DNA of 64,000 bases from an uncultured Eubacterium sp. (GCA_934320655.1 CAKRFN010000011.1:1-64000), one strand, 5' to 3'; positions 16,619 through 25,780 are shown, counted from the stretch's first letter. Program-made: numbers and translations. Notes: a model not told the origin generated them from the sequence alone.

Positions 16619-17451
16619 GCCGAACCCTTTGTGTGCTGCTCCAGCCATTCGCCCACGATCCTTGTCAGCTCCATCCGCTGTCCGGTGAAGCTGTGATTTC
16701 CGTTGACTGCCACATAGGAAAAGCGCTCACTCTCCGCTGCCAGCTTATCTGCCAGTGGTTTCAGCATTTTATCCGGCGGCGCGACGGTATCATATTTTGC
16801 CTCGATCAAGAGCACCTGATGATCAATCAGCTTTTCATAGCCATTGCACACGCCCAGCTCGTGATAATGTTCAAGTGCATTTTCATACACTTCACTCGCA
16901 GAATTCATTTTGAGACACTGTCCTTCCGTCTCAATCATCAGAAACAGATCCTTTTCGAGGTGAAAACGGAATGCCGCGCCGATGTCATACGCCGCCATCG
17001 CAACCACGCCCTTGATAAACGGCAATTCCTTGGTGGCGTTCAAAACGGTCATTCCGCCCATACTGTGTCCGACGAAAAAAATGTGTTCGGTATCAATATC
17101 ATACTGCTCCGCAATCGCCGGATTATGTGCCCATTTTGCGACTGCGATCAGATCGTCCTTGAGGTTTGTAAACAGATAATTGCCCTCGCTGCCCCATGCG
17201 CCTCTGTGATTCATATGGATCACCACACAGCCCATCCGCATGAGCGCGAGTTCGAGATCGTTGTTCGTCGTATAACCCGGAAAACCATGCGACATGATCA
17301 CCGTCGGGTATGGTTTCTCATAGCGTCTGTCCGGTGTGAGTAAATAGCCATACAGATGACATCCGCCGCTGATAATATTCAGCTCCTCGATCTGCGGAAA
17401 TGATTCCGCTCCCTCAAATTCCAATTCTTTAAATGCGTTTTCTGCTCTCAT
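16615..17451 (-). CDS. Alpha/beta hydrolase (esterase/peptidase-like), first gene of the cobalamin operon
   Basis: 278 residues. Alpha/beta-hydrolase fold: oxyanion motif IMSHGFPGYTTNN near residue 60, nucleophile elbow GHSMGG near 130, an acidic residue in EAKYDTVAPP near 230 and the terminal His in NGNHSFTG near 255. No signal peptide, so cytoplasmic. Start at 17451 chosen for AAGGAG at about 8 nt; upstream in-frame ATGs reach into the terminator of the preceding gene. The 4-nt overlap with the corrinoid activator shows co-translation. The substrate is unknown; a role in corrinoid or precursor processing is only a guess from position. Confidence 0.8.
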   Translation of the reverse strand: MRAENAFKELEFEGAESFPQIEELNIISGGCHLYGYLLTPDRRYEKPYPTVIMSHGFPGYTTNNDLELALMRMGCVVIHMNHRGAWGSEGNYLFTNLKDDLIAVAKWAHNPAIAEQYDIDTEHIFFVGHSMGGMTVLNATKELPFIKGVVAMAAYDIGAAFRFHLEKDLFLMIETEGQCLKMNSASEVYENALEHYHELGVCNGYEKLIDHQVLLIEAKYDTVAPPDKMLKPLADKLAAESERFSYVAVNGNHSFTGQRMELTRIVGEWLEQHTKGSA

Positions 17452-17501
17452 TTTGCCTGCTCCTTCGCTTTGTATCCGTTTCCATTGCACTATCATAACA
17501 T

Positions 17502-17531
17502 AAAAAGCCCCGGAAATCACTTCCGAGGCTT
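17502..17531 (-). terminator. Rho-independent terminator behind the iron alcohol dehydrogenase gene
   Basis: Reading on the minus strand, 11-nt arms (AAGCCTCGGAA and TTCCGGGGCTT, one mismatch) with a 5-nt loop are followed by five T. The stem starts just after the stop of the dehydrogenase at 17538. It separates that gene from the cobalamin operon, so the operon promoter must lie in the roughly 50 bp between the stem and 17451. Confidence 0.8.
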
Positions 17532-17537
17532 ATCATT

Positions 17538-18644
17538 TTAGAGGAATTTCCTCAAAATGTCTGTAGTCATCTCATATGGATAGTTTTTCAGTTTCGCCGG
17601 ATTGGACATGAGCAGCTCCACATCATGCTCCCACAGCTCCTGCGCTACCTGCGGACGTCCGATCAACTGCTCTAAATAGCTGCAAAATGCATCCAGACCG
17701 TCAAATCCGAGCAGCTCCATCACACGTGCCACATCCTCACGGTTCTCGTAGGCACGCAAAAATCCTGGCAGGAAATAGCCGACTGCCTTGCCGTGCGGCA
17801 CGCCCATCTCATAGGTCACCGGGTAGCTCAGCCCATGCGGTATGCTCGTTCCGGTATGTGTGATCGCTACTCCGGCGATCACGGATGCACGCATAAACGC
17901 ATCGAGTGTCTCATCCGCAAGTGTCATACTGCCATGTGCCGCCTTTGCCGTCTGCGGTAAAAGTGCATCCTTTTCCACTCCCCACACACGCAGCCCTTCT
18001 GCGGAATACATGCGGTTCAATTCGTTCGCATTTGTATTCAGATATGACTCGATCAAATGTGCGAGTGCATCCACACAGGTACTCACCATATTGGCATAGG
18101 AAGATGTCCTCAGATAACCGGCATCCACAAATGCGACCTGCGCAAACAAATGTTGTGCGATCGACTGCTTCGTGTGTCTGCTGTGCAGTGTCAATATTGC
18201 ATACGGTGTGACCTCCGATCCGGTACCGGATGTCGTCGGCACTGCTGCGATCGGGTAACCGTCCATCGGTGTTTTATCATACAGATGCTTCTCTGCCTCC
18301 GCGATCGCCTCCGGATGCCTGCACAAAATCGAGATCGCTTTGGACGCATCCATCGGTGAACCACCGCCGATTGCCACGAAAAAATCGACCTTTTCCGCCA
18401 CTGCGGTCTGTGCGGCACGGGCAACTGTCTCCACCGAAGGATTCTCCTCGATCTCATCGAAGATCACATACGGCTGTCCATTCTCCGTCAGCACAGCCTC
18501 CACATCGGCAAGCGAACCGTTGACGCGGCTGGAATGTTTTCCGGTCACGATCATCGCCTTGCTGCCAAGCGCCTGCAATTCCGCTCCATGCGCCCTGACG
18601 CAGCCCCGCTCAAATAAAACCTTTGTCGGCATATATAATTTCAT
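17538..18644 (-). CDS. Iron-containing alcohol dehydrogenase
   Basis: 368 residues, family III (Fe-dependent) dehydrogenase. NAD(P)-binding region with GGGSPMDASKA near residue 95 and the VPTTSGTGSEVTPYA block near 135. Metal-ligand region DALAHLIESYL and the IPHGLSYPVTYEMGVPHGKA motif with two metal-binding His near 260-275. These enzymes interconvert aldehydes or ketones and alcohols in fermentation. It is monocistronic: a terminator follows, and a divergent MATE gene starts 150 bp upstream. The substrate cannot be specified. Confidence 0.88.
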   Translation of the reverse strand: MKLYMPTKVLFERGCVRAHGAELQALGSKAMIVTGKHSSRVNGSLADVEAVLTENGQPYVIFDEIEENPSVETVARAAQTAVAEKVDFFVAIGGGSPMDASKAISILCRHPEAIAEAEKHLYDKTPMDGYPIAAVPTTSGTGSEVTPYAILTLHSRHTKQSIAQHLFAQVAFVDAGYLRTSSYANMVSTCVDALAHLIESYLNTNANELNRMYSAEGLRVWGVEKDALLPQTAKAAHGSMTLADETLDAFMRASVIAGVAITHTGTSIPHGLSYPVTYEMGVPHGKAVGYFLPGFLRAYENREDVARVMELLGFDGLDAFCSYLEQLIGRPQVAQELWEHDVELLMSNPAKLKNYPYEMTTDILRKFL

Positions 18645-18794
18645 TGTCGTTCCTCCTGTTTATAACTGTTCATAATAATTATTATCATACATCAGAATCG
18701 GCCAGCCGTAAATATTTTTTCATTCCGGTCTTTTATTCTAAAAAAAATGTGCTAAAATAGCAGACGAAAAAAATGATTCGGAGATATATGTTTT

Positions 18795-20117
18795 ATGGAA
18801 AAAGATCTTACAAATGGAAAAATCACACCCCAGCTGATCCAGTTCACGATCCCACTCGTTCTGGGCAATCTGTTTCAGCTGACTTATAATGCGGTAGACA
18901 GCATCATCGTCGGCAGATATGTCGGCAAAGAGGCACTCGCCGCCGTCGGTATCTGCAACCCCATATCCACACTGTTTATCCTGTTTTTGAACGGCCTGTG
19001 TATGGGTGCGAGCATCCTCATGGGCAATCAGTTCGGAGCCAAAGACTACGACCGCCTGCACCGCCAGATCAGTACGACGATGCTCTCGGGATGCGTCTTT
19101 TCGCTCCTGCTGTCAGTCTTATGCATCCTGCTCGCACATCCGATCCTCGCACTGATGCAGGTCGATCCGTCGATCGCTGCGATAACTGCTGCTTATCTGC
19201 GCATCATATTTTCCGGTCTACTGTTTACATTTATGTACAACTGCTTTGCCAGTACACTGCGGGCGCTCGGTGACAGCCAGTCACCGCTGTATTTTCTGAT
19301 TATCAGTGCTGTGGTCAACATTATCGGAGATCTGTTTTTTGTATTGTACCTGCATATGGGCAGTGAAGGCTGTGCAATCTCGACCGTCCTCAGCGAGTTA
19401 CTCTCCTGCGTCTTTTGTTTTATCTATATCCAGAAATGTGTCCCGATCCTACGGCTCGGCAGAAAATGGTTTGTCTTTGACGTTGCCCTTCTACGCAAAA
19501 CCGTTGCCTTCGGATGGGCATCCGCGATGCAGCAGGCAACTGTACAGCTCGGAAAACTTGGCATTCAGGCAATCGTCAATTCCATGGGTGTATCCGTATC
19601 TGCCGCATTTGCAGTCGTAAACCGGATCGATGATTTTGCCTACACACCCCAGCAGAACATCGGACATGCCATGACCGCCCTGATGGCACAGAGCAAGGGA
19701 GCCGGCAAAAAAGACCGCTTAAAGGAAGCCTTCCGATGCGGCATGAAGATCGAGCTGTTTTACGGTATTCTGATCTTTATCGTATGCTTCGTCTTTGCCT
19801 CCCCGCTGATGCGGCTGTTTACTTCTGACCCGGATGTATACCGCCACGGAGTGACCTACCTGAAGCTCATATCCTTCATGTACCTGCTCCCCGCCCTGAC
19901 AAACGGTATTCAGGGGTATTTTCGCGGCATCGGCGATCTGAAGATCACACTGATCAGCAGCTTTATCAATATGGGCGTGCGCGTAGCAGCGGCAGTCGTT
20001 CTCGTCCATGCCTGCGCATTACAAATAGAAGCCCTGCCATACTCATACCTCGCCGGATGGATCGGTATGCTGATCGCAGAGCTTCCACTACTCATAAAAA
20101 ACTATAAACAAATTTAG
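18795..20117 (+). CDS. MATE-family efflux transporter
   Basis: 440 residues with the MATE two-fold repeat (PLVLGNLFQLTYNAVDSIIVGR near residue 20 and FGWASAMQQATVQLGK near 240). About twelve transmembrane segments are expected. It differs clearly from the other two MATE genes in the window (2181 and 37368), so these are not a recent duplication. The ATG follows CGGAGATATATGTTTT. A TAAAAT element about 40 bp upstream is a candidate -10. Exported substrate unknown. Confidence 0.88.
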   Translation: MEKDLTNGKITPQLIQFTIPLVLGNLFQLTYNAVDSIIVGRYVGKEALAAVGICNPISTLFILFLNGLCMGASILMGNQFGAKDYDRLHRQISTTMLSGCVFSLLLSVLCILLAHPILALMQVDPSIAAITAAYLRIIFSGLLFTFMYNCFASTLRALGDSQSPLYFLIISAVVNIIGDLFFVLYLHMGSEGCAISTVLSELLSCVFCFIYIQKCVPILRLGRKWFVFDVALLRKTVAFGWASAMQQATVQLGKLGIQAIVNSMGVSVSAAFAVVNRIDDFAYTPQQNIGHAMTALMAQSKGAGKKDRLKEAFRCGMKIELFYGILIFIVCFVFASPLMRLFTSDPDVYRHGVTYLKLISFMYLLPALTNGIQGYFRGIGDLKITLISSFINMGVRVAAAVVLVHACALQIEALPYSYLAGWIGMLIAELPLLIKNYKQI

Positions 20118-20148
20118 CCGCTCCTGTCTACAGCACCGGCTAAAAAAT
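20115..20148. terminator. Candidate bidirectional terminator between convergent MATE and phoR genes
   Basis: The stem TTAGCCG/CGGCTAA surrounds a 16-nt loop at the convergence point of the two genes, with an A-rich right flank and a TTTG on the minus-strand side. The loop is long and the T-run short, so strength is doubtful. It overlaps the last codons of phoR. Confidence 0.45.
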
Positions 20149-21456
20149 CACCCGAATCTGTGTGCCCTCGCCGAGCTTGCTCTCGACCTCCAGCTTTGCG
20201 CCGTGCTGTTCCACGATATGCTTGACGATCGCAAGCCCGAGTCCGGTGCCTCCGGTCGACTTGGAGCGGCTCTTATCCACGCGGTAAAACCGCTCAAAAA
20301 TGCGCTCCTGATCCTCTTTGGGAATGCCGATACCGGTATCGTTGACTGCCAGTACCACATGCTCCTTCTCCCTCGTGACCCACACACTCACACTGCCGCC
20401 TGCATTGTTATAGCGGATCGCATTGTCACACAGGTTGTAGACGAGCTCCTCCATCATTTCACGGTTTGCATTGATGATACAGCTCGTTCCATACAGGTTG
20501 ATCGATACATCATGCTTCTCTCCGTTGATCTGGAGCATATTGACACAGGTCCGCGCGATCTCATACAGATCTACCTCCTGCGTCATCAGTGTCTGCTCCG
20601 ATACATCCAGCTCTGACAGACGGATAATATCATTGATCAGGGTGAGCAGACGCATGGAATTTTTATGAATCTCGGCGGCAAAACGCACAACATCAGCATC
20701 CGTCGCCATCCCGTTTTCAATCAGTTCGGAATAACCGGAAATCGAAGTAAGCGGCGTTTTCAACTCATGCGAGACATTTGCCGTGAAGTCCTGCCGCATT
20801 TTCGCATTCTTGATGATATCCTCATGCTGCTTGCGGATCTTGGTCGTAAACGGAATCATTTCCTTATACACAGTCATCGAATCGAGATGATCCATATCAT
20901 TTGCCATCCGCTCGATCGGCTCTAAGAGCTGCAACGTCAGATAATGGGATAAAATCAACCCGATCTCTATAAGCAGAAAACCGATACCGACAATCCACGG
21001 AAAAATACTTGCGAATACCGACCAGATACTGCCGCTCTCCTTTCCGACACGCAAAACAGAACCGTTATCCAGACGCAGCGCATAATAAAAAAGACTGCGG
21101 TCGATCGTATCCGAATGGCGGATCGCCTCACCGTAACCTTTTTTCAATGCCTCTGCGATCTCCGGACGGTTCTCGTGATTATCCATACCAGCGGCATCTG
21201 CCTGACTGTCGTACTGCACCGACCCATCCGGATCAACCAGCGTGATACGCACATCCGTATCGGACAGTGTATACTCCTGTACAGCCGTAAGATCATCAAA
21301 CATGTGCGCATGCTGCAACACATACGTGTAGGAGCGCAGATCTGCCAGCACTTCTTTTTTAAACAATTCATAATATGCCATCGTCGCCAGTATCAGTGTC
21401 AGGACAACAGACATCACTGTCAGCAATACAAAGCGCGCATTGATTTTTCTTTTCAT
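20140..21456 (-). CDS. phoR: Sensor histidine kinase PhoR
   Basis: 438 residues. An N-terminal transmembrane helix (about 8-28), an extracytoplasmic sensing segment, a second helix (about 152-175) and a HAMP-like linker precede the HisKA domain with FTANVSHELKTPL (phospho-His) near 232. The ATPase domain has N box NLCDNAIRYN, G1 DTGIGIP, F box RIFERFYRVD and G2 GGTGLGLAI. Its place directly after the PhoB-like regulator and a Pho-box-driven phosphate transporter supports a phosphate-starvation role. It ends in the convergent terminator stem. Confidence 0.88.
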   Translation of the reverse strand: MKRKINARFVLLTVMSVVLTLILATMAYYELFKKEVLADLRSYTYVLQHAHMFDDLTAVQEYTLSDTDVRITLVDPDGSVQYDSQADAAGMDNHENRPEIAEALKKGYGEAIRHSDTIDRSLFYYALRLDNGSVLRVGKESGSIWSVFASIFPWIVGIGFLLIEIGLILSHYLTLQLLEPIERMANDMDHLDSMTVYKEMIPFTTKIRKQHEDIIKNAKMRQDFTANVSHELKTPLTSISGYSELIENGMATDADVVRFAAEIHKNSMRLLTLINDIIRLSELDVSEQTLMTQEVDLYEIARTCVNMLQINGEKHDVSINLYGTSCIINANREMMEELVYNLCDNAIRYNNAGGSVSVWVTREKEHVVLAVNDTGIGIPKEDQERIFERFYRVDKSRSKSTGGTGLGLAIVKHIVEQHGAKLEVESKLGEGTQIRVIF

Positions 21457-21474
21457 GTGTGTGTCCCCAAACGA

Positions 21475-22146
21475 TCACTCCAGCCGGTAACCAACATTGC
21501 GCACGGTCTTGATATGGTTGCCATAATCACCGATCTTCTGGCGCAGCGTCTTGATATGCATATCGAGCGTGCGGCTCTCGCCCTCGTAGTCGGTTCCCCA
21601 CACTTTATTCATCAGTGTTTCACGCTGCAATACGATCCCCGCATTCTGCATAAAAATGCGCAACAGTTCAAACTCTTTAAAGGTCAGCTCGACTGTCTGA
21701 CCCTCCACACGCACGCGGTGCTTCTCAAGATCCATCTGCAAGCCCTGAAACTGCAATACGGCATCCTCCTGAAGCCCACTGGTACGGCGCAGCAACGCTT
21801 TGACGCGCGAGATCAGCTCCATCACGCCAAACGGCTTGGCGAGATAATCATCCGCGCCCTGATCGAGTCCTTTGACCTTGTCGATCTCGGTCGTCTTTGC
21901 CGTAACCATGATGATCGGCAGCCGCCTTGTCTCCACACGCGCGCGCAGATCCTTTAATATATCGAGTCCATCCCGATCCGGCAGCATGATGTCGAGCAGC
22001 ACGAGGTCTGGCAGCACGCGCTCGACACGCTTGTAAAAGTCGGCTGCACACGCAAAATCCTCCACCTCATAGCCGGAATTTTTCAATGCAAAGCTCTCGA
22101 TCTCCCGAATATTCTGATCATCCTCTACTACATAAATCGTTGCCAT
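21475..22146 (-). CDS. phoB: Response regulator PhoB/PhoP (OmpR family)
   Basis: 223 residues. Receiver domain with acidic pocket EDD (8-10), phospho-acceptor in LVLLDIMLP near 53, TAK near 83 and the KPF lysine near 105. The winged-helix DNA-binding domain (about 125-223) has LTFKEFELLRIFMQNAG and SRTLDMHIKTLRQKIG. It begins 15 bp after nptA ends, so nptA, phoB and phoR form one unit under the Pho box at 24010. That predicts autoregulation. It probably binds the three Pho boxes listed here. Confidence 0.9.
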   Translation of the reverse strand: MATIYVVEDDQNIREIESFALKNSGYEVEDFACAADFYKRVERVLPDLVLLDIMLPDRDGLDILKDLRARVETRRLPIIMVTAKTTEIDKVKGLDQGADDYLAKPFGVMELISRVKALLRRTSGLQEDAVLQFQGLQMDLEKHRVRVEGQTVELTFKEFELLRIFMQNAGIVLQRETLMNKVWGTDYEGESRTLDMHIKTLRQKIGDYGNHIKTVRNVGYRLE

Positions 22147-22161
22147 GTTATCATCCTTTTT

Positions 22162-23949
22162 TTAATCTAATAAATATTTCTCCTTATACATGCGATACAT
22201 CTGCGCAAACTGCGGATCCTGTGTCTTGACCTGTCCGAGATATTTATGCACATCATGTTCCTTTTCATCCATCTGAATGACTGCAACCGCAATATTCGAA
22301 CAATGGTCTGCGATACGCTCGTAATTCGTCACGATATCGGTCAGCGCAAAGCCGAGCTCAATCGTACATTTTCCTTTTGCAAGACGTCTGATATGCCGCG
22401 TACGGATCTCCTCTTTCAGATCATCGATGACTTCCTCAAGCGGCTCGATATTTGCCGCCTGCCCTGCGTCCTCATTTTCAAATACCGTAAAGGTCAGCGA
22501 CAGAATCTCATTCATCGCAGAAGAAAACAGTTCCAGCTCTGCCTGTGCCTTTTTCGAGAAATTCGCCTTTTCCTTTTTCATGCGCTGTGCGTTCTGAGCC
22601 AGATTCACCGCATGGTCCGCCATGCGCTCCAGATCGCTGATGCTGTGCAGCAGCGTTGTCAGCACATGATTGTCATGCTCCGCTAACGGCTTGGCACACA
22701 GCCGCACAAGATAAGTGCCGAGCACATCCTCATACTGATCGACGCGCTCCTCGATCTCACAGATCGTCTGCACCTTTTTCTTATCATAATCCTGATACAG
22801 CGGAATCGCAAGTGTTAATGCTTCATTTACGAGTTTTGCCATATCAACGGCTGCCGTCTTTGCCTGCGCAACCGCAAAAGCCGGATGATCCAGAAAGCGC
22901 TCGTCCAACAGCTTCATGCCCTCGTCCACATCCGCTGTCTGCTGTTTTTGCATCTGCTCTTCCACATCCGTACCCTTATCCGGAATCGTGAGCACTGCCA
23001 GACGCTCCAGTCCCCTAGAAAACGGAAGCAGCACAATCGTTGCAGCAACATTAAACGTCGTATGCACAACCGCAATACCTGCCACGGGCGCCGGCGAATC
23101 CAGAAATGCAAAATTCAAAAACGCATTCAGCATATAGAAAACGACCATAAAGATCGTCGTACCGATCAGATTAAAATACAGATGCACGAGTGCCGCGCGC
23201 TTGGCGTTTCTGTTGGCTCCAATCGATGATATGAGCGCCGTCACACACGTACCGATATTCTGTCCCATGATAATTGGGATCGCCGCTCCAAAGCTGACCG
23301 CTCCGGTCGCACACATCGCCTGCAAAATACCTACGGACGCAGAAGAACTCTGAATAATGGCAGTGAGCACTGCACCGACAAGCATTCCGAGAATCGGATT
23401 TTTAAACGCGACAAACAGGTGCGTAAACTCCGGCACATCCGCCAGCGGTTTCACCGCACCACTCATCGTTTCCATACCGAACATGAGCACCGCAAAGCCG
23501 AGCATGATCGTTCCGATGTCCTTTTTCTTCTCATCCTTAAAAAACAGCAACAGCACGACACCGACAAGTGCCAGTATCGGTGAAAATGAACTGGGTTTCA
23601 GCATCTGAACCCACAGACTGTCTCCCTCCACACCGGAAAGACTGAGCATCCATGAGGTCACTGTCGTACCGATATTTGCACCCATAATGATGCCGACTGC
23701 CTGCGACAGCTTCATGATTCCGGAATTGACAAAACCGACCACCATGACAGTTGTCGCAGAAGAACTCTGGATCACACCTGTCACCGCAGCACCGAGCAGC
23801 ACCGCACGGATCGGTGTACTGGTCAGTTTCTCTAAGATCTGTTCCAGACGGCTGCCCGCCATCTTTGCCAGACCGTCGCCCAACGTGTTCATTCCATACA
23901 AAAACAGTGCCAGCCCACCAATCATGGTGAGGAACCCGAAAATATCCAT
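22162..23949 (-). CDS. Na+/phosphate cotransporter with C-terminal PhoU-like domain
   Basis: 595 residues. The NptA/PNaS membrane region (about 1-310) contains the two family repeats, GVIQSSSATTVMVVGFVNSG near 58 and IIQSSSASVGILQAM near 200, each with the QSSS motif that binds Na+ and phosphate. The C-terminal part (about 340-560) is a PhoU-like helical bundle. It imports phosphate with Na+ at lower affinity than Pst. The upstream Pho box and downstream phoB-phoR show it belongs to the phosphate regulon. Confidence 0.9.
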   Translation of the reverse strand: MDIFGFLTMIGGLALFLYGMNTLGDGLAKMAGSRLEQILEKLTSTPIRAVLLGAAVTGVIQSSSATTVMVVGFVNSGIMKLSQAVGIIMGANIGTTVTSWMLSLSGVEGDSLWVQMLKPSSFSPILALVGVVLLLFFKDEKKKDIGTIMLGFAVLMFGMETMSGAVKPLADVPEFTHLFVAFKNPILGMLVGAVLTAIIQSSSASVGILQAMCATGAVSFGAAIPIIMGQNIGTCVTALISSIGANRNAKRAALVHLYFNLIGTTIFMVVFYMLNAFLNFAFLDSPAPVAGIAVVHTTFNVAATIVLLPFSRGLERLAVLTIPDKGTDVEEQMQKQQTADVDEGMKLLDERFLDHPAFAVAQAKTAAVDMAKLVNEALTLAIPLYQDYDKKKVQTICEIEERVDQYEDVLGTYLVRLCAKPLAEHDNHVLTTLLHSISDLERMADHAVNLAQNAQRMKKEKANFSKKAQAELELFSSAMNEILSLTFTVFENEDAGQAANIEPLEEVIDDLKEEIRTRHIRRLAKGKCTIELGFALTDIVTNYERIADHCSNIAVAVIQMDEKEHDVHKYLGQVKTQDPQFAQMYRMYKEKYLLD

Positions 23950-23994
23950 AGTTTTAACTCCTTGTTTTTCTCTTATGATTTACGATTCTGTCTC

Positions 23995-24048
23995 ATCGTA
24001 AATCACCTATGTAAAATACAAGGATAATCTATGTAAAATCTGTGTAAA
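23995..24048 (-). promoter_or_regulatory. Pho box and promoter of nptA-phoB-phoR
   Basis: On the plus strand TGTAAA occurs at 24010, 24032 and 24043. The starts differ by 22 and 11 bp, so all lie on one 11-bp ladder (TTTACA on the minus strand, the Gram-positive Pho-box half-site). A TACGAT-like -10 lies 15 bp from the first box, at the same distance as in the pstS and pstB promoters. It is between the small membrane gene and nptA. Confidence 0.75.
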
Positions 24049-24094
24049 TTTTTAATTGCCCACGAAATAAAGGTGTTGCTTCACGCTTTCGCAG

Positions 24095-24202
24095 TTACGA
24101 TACATGCTCCCGATACCAGTAGCCAAACCATACGATTCCTATACAGGCTGCCGCCAGCAATAAGATTTTTGCAAATAAGATCATACTTTGAATGCTTATC
24201 AT
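24095..24202 (-). CDS. 35-residue single-pass membrane protein between phoU and nptA
   Basis: A short open frame of 35 codons. The ATG at 24202 is preceded by AAAGGAGG at 7-nt spacing, one of the best ribosome binding sites in the window, right after the phoU stop. The peptide starts MISIQSMILFAKILLLAAAC, forms one hydrophobic helix (about 7-29), then ends YWYREHVS. Size and place recall accessory peptides of transporters such as KdpF. Co-transcription with pstB and phoU is likely. I do not recognise the family. It could stabilise the Pst or Na/Pi transporter; that is inference. Confidence 0.65.
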   Translation of the reverse strand: MISIQSMILFAKILLLAAACIGIVWFGYWYREHVS

Positions 24203-24227
24203 AATGGTTCCTCCTTTTGTACTGTTT

Positions 24228-24872
24228 TCATTCATGCTCTCCGGTCAGTGAAAAGATCACCCAGCCGGCAATGTTCGTCGCATGATCGCCGATCCGCTCA
24301 AAATATTTTGCAACCATAAGCAGGTCAGTTGCCTGCTCGCCGTCACTTGTTCCGGTACGCAGTTCCTCAATAATGTTTAATTTCACCCGGTCAAACAAAT
24401 CATCCACAATATCATCCGCCGCAATGACCTCGCGTGCGAGTGTGATATCACGGTTGACATAGGCATCCACACTGTTTGTCACCATCTTGGTCGCCTCGGT
24501 CGCCATCTGCTCGATGTCAGTGATTTCCTGCAAATAAGGCTTTCCTGCCATCCGGATTGTAAGCTCCGAAATATCCTCCCCGTGATCCCCGATCCGCTCC
24601 ATATCCGTGATCATTTTCATCGTCGCGGACACAATGCGCAGATCGCTCGCCAACGGCTGCTGCATGAGCAGCAATTTGTAGCACATCTGCTCGATATTAC
24701 GCTCCTGTGTATCAATCTCATAATCGGAGGCAATGACTTCCTCCGCTAACTCTACATTCTGCTCGGCAAGTGCCTTGATCGCCATACTGATCGTATTTTC
24801 GATCATGCAGCCCATCGTAATCATCTGATCATTCAGTTGTTCTAACTGTTTTGTAAAATTCTTTCTCGGCAT
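24228..24872 (-). CDS. phoU: Phosphate-signalling regulator PhoU
   Basis: 214 residues, standard length, two repeats of a three-helix PhoU bundle. Metal-binding motifs are present in DMERIGDHGEDISE near 110 and YFERIGDHATNIAGW near 190, each with the E(R)xxD pattern. PhoU restrains PhoR signalling and Pst uptake when phosphate is ample. It follows pstB by 49 bp and precedes the small membrane gene. Nearby nptA carries an additional PhoU-like domain, so the cell has two such proteins from this locus. Confidence 0.93.
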   Translation of the reverse strand: MPRKNFTKQLEQLNDQMITMGCMIENTISMAIKALAEQNVELAEEVIASDYEIDTQERNIEQMCYKLLLMQQPLASDLRIVSATMKMITDMERIGDHGEDISELTIRMAGKPYLQEITDIEQMATEATKMVTNSVDAYVNRDITLAREVIAADDIVDDLFDRVKLNIIEELRTGTSDGEQATDLLMVAKYFERIGDHATNIAGWVIFSLTGEHE

Positions 24873-24921
24873 TATCTATCATCTCCTTCTATACGCTTAC
24901 ACCTGTCATCATCGGTATTTT

Positions 24922-25674
24922 TTAACCGAACCGACCGGTAATATAATCCTCTGTGCGCTTATCCTTCGGCATTGAGAACAATGTCTCGGTACGGTCATAC
25001 TCGACCACCTCACCGAGCAGGAAAAACGCCGTGCGGTCGGAGACTCGCGTTGCCTGCTGCATATTATGTGTTACCATAATGATCGTATAATCTTTTTTCA
25101 GATCCAGCACCAGATCCTCGATCTTAGAGGTCGAGATCGGATCGAGTGCAGAGGTCGGCTCATCCATGAGGATCACCTCCGGATTGACTGCCAGCGCACG
25201 CGCGATGCACAGTCTCTGCTGCTGTCCGCCGGATAATCCGAGTGCCGATTTTTTCAGCCGGTCTTTGAGTTCCTCCCAGATCGCCGCCTGACTGAGCGAG
25301 CGCTCCACGATCTCATCAAGCTGTGTTTTATTTTTAATACCGTGTGTACGCGGTCCGTAAGCGATATTGTCATAAATGCTCATCGGGAACGGATTCGGGT
25401 TCTGGAATACCATACCCACTCTCCTGCGCAGCAGATTCACGTTCATCTGCTGATAAATATCCGTATCATTTAACAATACTTTTCCCGTGATCCTGCAGTT
25501 TTCTACCAGATCATTCATTCTGTTTAACGTCTTTAAAAATGTCGATTTTCCACATCCGCTCGGTCCGATGAAGGCTGTCACTTCATGCTCGGGTAATGTC
25601 ATGTTTATGTCTTTTAATGCATGAAAATCACCATAATACAGATCCAAATGCTCGACACTAAATTTATCTGCCAT
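24922..25674 (-). CDS. pstB: Phosphate ABC transporter ATP-binding protein PstB
   Basis: 250 residues. Walker A GPSGCGKST near residue 34, the Q-loop in GMVFQNPNPFPMSIYDN, signature LSGGQQQRLCIARALA, Walker B VILMDEPTSALDP and H-loop MVTHN. The start at 25674 was chosen for AAGGAG about 7 nt upstream; an extension of 11 codons lacks similarity. It energises phosphate import with PstA and PstC. It is separated from pstA by about 1.85 kb containing a patatin gene and a decayed gene, but has its own Pho-box promoter. Confidence 0.94.
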   Translation of the reverse strand: MADKFSVEHLDLYYGDFHALKDINMTLPEHEVTAFIGPSGCGKSTFLKTLNRMNDLVENCRITGKVLLNDTDIYQQMNVNLLRRRVGMVFQNPNPFPMSIYDNIAYGPRTHGIKNKTQLDEIVERSLSQAAIWEELKDRLKKSALGLSGGQQQRLCIARALAVNPEVILMDEPTSALDPISTSKIEDLVLDLKKDYTIIMVTHNMQQATRVSDRTAFFLLGEVVEYDRTETLFSMPKDKRTEDYITGRFG

Positions 25675-25705
25675 ATCTGTGCTCCTTTTTCTTTTCATGC
25701 TACTC

Positions 25706-25771
25706 ATTATATCTGTGCTATGTAAAATCCGTTATCATGTACTCGTAAAATGTATGTAAAATATATTTAAA
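25706..25771 (-). promoter_or_regulatory. Pho box and promoter of pstB-phoU
   Basis: On the plus strand half-sites are TGTAAA at 25721, CGTAAA at 25744, TGTAAA at 25755 and a weaker TTTAAA at 25766. The last three are exactly 11 bp apart. A perfect TATAAT (minus strand, 25706-25711) lies 15 bp from the first half-site. Spacing and much of the sequence are the same as in the pstS promoter at 30256, including a 23-bp step between the first two half-sites. Confidence 0.8.
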
Positions 25772-25780
25772 TTTAGACAT

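Noticed and set aside
17452..17537. Cobalamin riboswitch upstream of the cobalamin operon
   Set aside because: Only about 50 bp remain between the terminator and the first gene, and no B12-box-like element was seen there or in the other short gaps of the operon.
23870..24095. Long structured RNA upstream of nptA
   Set aside because: The gap is explained by the Pho box ladder and promoter. No further stable stem was seen.
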